From assembly GCF_932526225.1 (NCBI RefSeq), contig NC_064038.1:4278001-4342000 (forward strand): a DNA stretch of 64,000 nucleotides, written 5' to 3'. Source of the DNA: Nematostella vectensis (Eukaryota; Cnidaria; Anthozoa; Actiniaria; Edwardsiidae). This document shows, in pieces, positions 60,977 through 64,000 of this stretch (its first letter is position 1; the number at the start of each line of letters is the position of its first letter). Under the pieces are notes generated by a model that worked only from the letters and a program-made list of their open reading frames with translations, made no database searches and was not told where the DNA came from. The position numbers and the translations under genes are program-made.

Positions 60977-62827
60977 TGATATCATATGCTTCACATGCAA
61001 CCACCTGATATTTATCAATATAGATTCAGAGTCCCGAATGAAGCTGTGATGTAGAAAGTTAAGACTATTTTTTTGAAAGGTTTAAAAGCCTGTCTTTCTA
61101 CTTTGGGAACTATGAATCCCTCATTTTCTTGAATAAGCCTGAGGCCCCATCTTCCCAACCGCAATGCAATGGGTATGCTCACTCTCCTGTTCGTAAACTG
61201 TGCAGAGCATTCTGTATAATTTCAACGGAGGGGTTTCCAGTTGCGTGGGAATATAACAACATTAGATAATTATGCTATTAAAATCGATCACTCTTGACCC
61301 TCAGATTACCAGGTTTTCTCTGGAGGGTAATAGATTGGAACTGTTTTGCGACATGGAAGCCCCATTCCCTTTGACAGAGGAAAAAAATGGCATGAAATTT
61401 TCCAATTCTCAATATATAAGCTCAAGATTGCACATACAAGGAGTTCCCCTGACCAAAAGCTTAATTCCAAATTTTAATAAAAGAAATTTTGAAGATATGA
61501 AATTTAGATATAAGCGTGCAAAGTTGGCTTAATTTCCGATCAGAGCCCAACTTCTCCCTAAAAACGAGGAGAATTCATACTTTGAACATTTGAAAATTGC
61601 ACTTCCAAGCCTCATTTCTCGAAGACGAATCCATTAGGAAAAAATACTTTTTGATATGTTGGTTTAAATAACATAAGGAACCTCTATGCAAAAATTCAAG
61701 CTTACCAAACTTAACCAGACCTTATTTTGAGAAAACTTGACATTTTTTTTGCTCTGTCATTCCCTTTAGTTGCCTAAAGATGTATGCTAAACTTTTTTAA
61801 AGTAAAGTGATATTAATTCTAATTTTCAGAAAATCAAGCCATATCTTGGGACAAATGGCTACTCTAAGGTATTTTCCTAGTGCCCCTAGCATCAAACTCT
61901 TAATTTCCGGGTTTATACCAATATATCAGTATTTTAGGACTTGAAAACAAGCCATACTAGGTTTTATTGCCATACGACAGGTTTTCATGGGGTTTTGCCA
62001 GCATTTAAATGTAAATAATATCGCACTCTCAAGCGAAAAGTGACCCCACTTTTTGACAGAGCAAGCATTCCTCATTGATTCAGGAATCCTGAAGGGCACA
62101 TTTTCCATTATTTTCGGGCCTTGTTTTACCCTGTTACCAGAGCACTATCATTATTTTTCTTATTCAATATGATCATGTGTATAATTATAAATAAAATATT
62201 TCCAACATAGGATATAAATTGTGTGTTTTTTAATTACAGCATTTCCCCTTATTTCTAAGGAAAAATGTGCTTACAAAAAAAAATTGTCAATAGAATTTTT
62301 TAAACATTAGTTTTTGAATTAACAAAAGCAGGGACGCAGTTCTAATTAGATTCAATCATCATAAGGCCTCAAATCAATTTCTTCAAGTTGGGGTATCAAT
62401 TATCGTATGATCAAAGAAAAGCCTGAAAATTCTAATTCTTTAAAGTTTTATATTTCAATTCTTAACAGCAATCAACCGCAAACATTAATCTATCTAATTT
62501 GAAATTTAGAGTTCTTTTGCTCAAGGCCATAAAAATGACCCAATTTCAGAAATGAGCATGCTATTTTGTTAGCGTTGAATCAAAAACTTTATTGCTAGAT
62601 GAAAAATTTGTAGATATAATTTTTTTATAGTTATTCGAATTTTTTATAGTCATTCGAGAAAAAGCTTATTTAGAACTTTATACTGTGTCAAAATTTGTAG
62701 ATTCATTAAATTATTTTAGGGTCTCTATTTTTTCAATTGAGTTCTGCCTTTTAAGAACGGATGCGACCCATTACAACAGGCACCGAATAAATACCTTTTT
62801 TTTTACGAAGGTTTCCCATTTGCCTAG
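60977..62827. other. AT-rich non-coding sequence 3' of PIGB exon 4
   Basis: Probably PIGB intron. An 86-codon plus-strand ORF at 61272-61532 has no flanking splice sites in phase and no match to the missing PIGB C-terminus. I see no other feature. Confidence 0.5.
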
Positions 62828-62895
62828 AATGCCCATCGGTTAGCATGCCTGAATTCCAATCTCTCAATCTGCGGTTCAAGTCTTACCCGCAATGT
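62828..62895 (+). other. tRNA-like sequence, possible SINE head
   Basis: gcccatcggttagcatgcc resembles a tRNA D-arm/A-box, with TGC/GCA pairing around a loop containing GG. gcggttcaagtcttacccgc, 30 bp later, resembles a B-box. The T-loop would be too long and the acceptor stem does not pair. This is therefore not a functional tRNA and at best a degenerate tRNA-derived SINE remnant. Confidence 0.3.
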
Positions 62896-63296
62896 TTAAC
62901 ATTTTTTTCGTTTTTAGTTTTCTATATTTTTTCGTTTTCTAATTACTTCTTCCTTCTCCTTTTCTAGTTCTTTTTCTTTCACAACAAAGGGTTTTTCGAA
63001 CATTTTTTAATTGCTCACATCCCTAAGCATTTATTTATTTAAAAAAATGCAAAACGTTATTTTCACTTCTTGATAAAAAGTAGCAACATAGCGACAGCAG
63101 TTTTCCCCTGTAATGTTTTAGCAGCAAAAAAAACATATAAAAAGGGATAGCGTTTTAAACTTGACATCTTAGGCCTCTTCAGAATGAAATAGTAATTCAT
63201 AAGCTTATCAATTAGAATATTTCTTGCAAATTTTAGCTTGATGCAATTGACTGAAAAGTTGGTGCAACAGGAAATACATAGTGCAGATTCTGAAAT

Positions 63297-63430
63297 GGCT
63301 GAATTTAAGTTCCCAGCTAACAGAGGCCTCTTTTCTTTGTATTTCGTTGGACTGGCGTTCTCTTTCCCTTCCGAACCCCAGCCCAGCAGAATACAAAGAA
63401 GAGGCCTCTGCTAGCAGAGAAAATTTAAGT
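63297..63430. mobile_element. Fold-back element with ~40-bp inverted arms
   Basis: The left arm agctaacagaggcctctttt then ctttgtattt pairs with the right arm aatacaaagaagaggcctct then gctagcagag. Both sides continue into an aatttaagt-type end. The loop is about 50 bp. It has no coding potential, and the size and shape suit a short non-autonomous element. Confidence 0.55.
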
Positions 63431-63620
63431 AGAATGACTATGGAAGTAAATAGTAAAAATACTGGCAATAATAAAATGTTGATAGTCAGCAAATATTTTT
63501 TGTTGCTAGTCACTAGTTATTTTTATGTTTTGTCGGTAGTCAGTTACTTTTTAAGCCGTTTGTCACTAGTCGGGTAACCCCATCCATACCATGAGAATAG
63601 AGATATCTGTACGAAATGCA

Positions 63621-63779
63621 CAACAACCAGATACGAATATTCTCTCGTGAACTTCAACACAAGAAAACTGTAGCGTATAGATAAGATTAAATGCAGTTCT
63701 CAGCAAATAAAGCTGAATGTTTATTTCTCTTCCTCGAAATCTATGAAGTTCACAAGAGAATATTCGTAGTTGGTTGTTG
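63621..63779. mobile_element. Inverted-repeat element with 36-bp arms
   Basis: The left arm at 63621-63656 (caacaaccagatacgaatat then tctctcgtgaacttca) matches the reverse complement of 63744-63779 (tgaagttcacaagagaatat then tcgtagttggttgttg) with about 2-3 mismatches. The loop is 87 bp and non-coding. It is a probable MITE or fold-back repeat. Confidence 0.65.
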
Positions 63780-64000
63780 CTTTTTGTGGGAAGGGGGATG
63801 TAGACGGGCTATTTTGTCACGACGGTTGAAATATCCATCCAGTCGGTTCGCGTCAAGCATACCTGATTTGGCAAGGCGGGTAAAGAATGACGTTTTAGGT
63901 ATGCAAAGAGTTGATCAACTGCATAAATAATTTTTGTGTGGCAGTGTAAAGTATCGGTATAATATTGTTTGCATGTATTTTGGCAAAATTTCGAATTTCC

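Noticed and set aside
61272..61532. 86-codon ORF as the final PIGB exon
   Set aside because: The sequence does not resemble the PIGB C-terminus and no acceptor in phase 0 precedes it.

Overview
This is a eukaryotic, animal window. Coding sequence is split by spliceosomal introns and every recognisable protein is metazoan. Gene content, compactness and divergence suggest a cnidarian, probably an anthozoan such as a sea anemone. That placement is inference, because no marker gene is present. All gene models were built by eye from GT/AG sites, reading phase and remembered family sequences.

Layout: (1) 1-7.5 kb, minus strand: a ten-exon survival motor neuron gene (SMN), wrapped around and followed by three large minisatellites. 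(2) 9.2-23.3 kb, minus: an 18-exon LRRC49 orthologue (tubulin polyglutamylase complex subunit) with a second, phase-compatible first exon inside its large intron 4. (3) 23.8-25.1 kb: a 23-bp satellite-like array. (4) 25.2-36.8 kb, minus: an unrecognised Lys-rich nuclear-type protein of about 2617 aa with thirteen 53-residue repeats. (5) 36-39 kb: nested and solitary MITE-like elements. (6) 39.1-43.6 kb, minus: a two-exon class C GPCR. (7) 43.6-47.7 kb: non-coding, with a tandem pair of TIR elements. (8) 47.7-54.2 kb, minus: a CCPG1-like single-pass membrane protein with a tryptophan-based LIR-like motif array. (9) 57.5-57.7 kb, minus: a 62-codon ORF matching the mitochondrial microprotein PIGBOS1. 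(10) 57.95-60.9 kb, plus: PIGB (GPI mannosyltransferase 3), whose last exon lies beyond the window. (11) 61-64 kb: AT-rich non-coding DNA with fold-back elements.

Two results stand out. First, the order and orientation CCPG1(-), PIGBOS1(-), PIGB(+) is the same as on human chromosome 15q21.3. This implies an ancient linked trio of ER and mitochondrial-contact genes and an invertebrate PIGBOS1. Second, three separate introns, in SMN, LRRC49 and the Lys-rich gene, carry tandem repeats whose unit contains the adjoining exon edge and its splice site. These introns are therefore full of decoy donors or acceptors.
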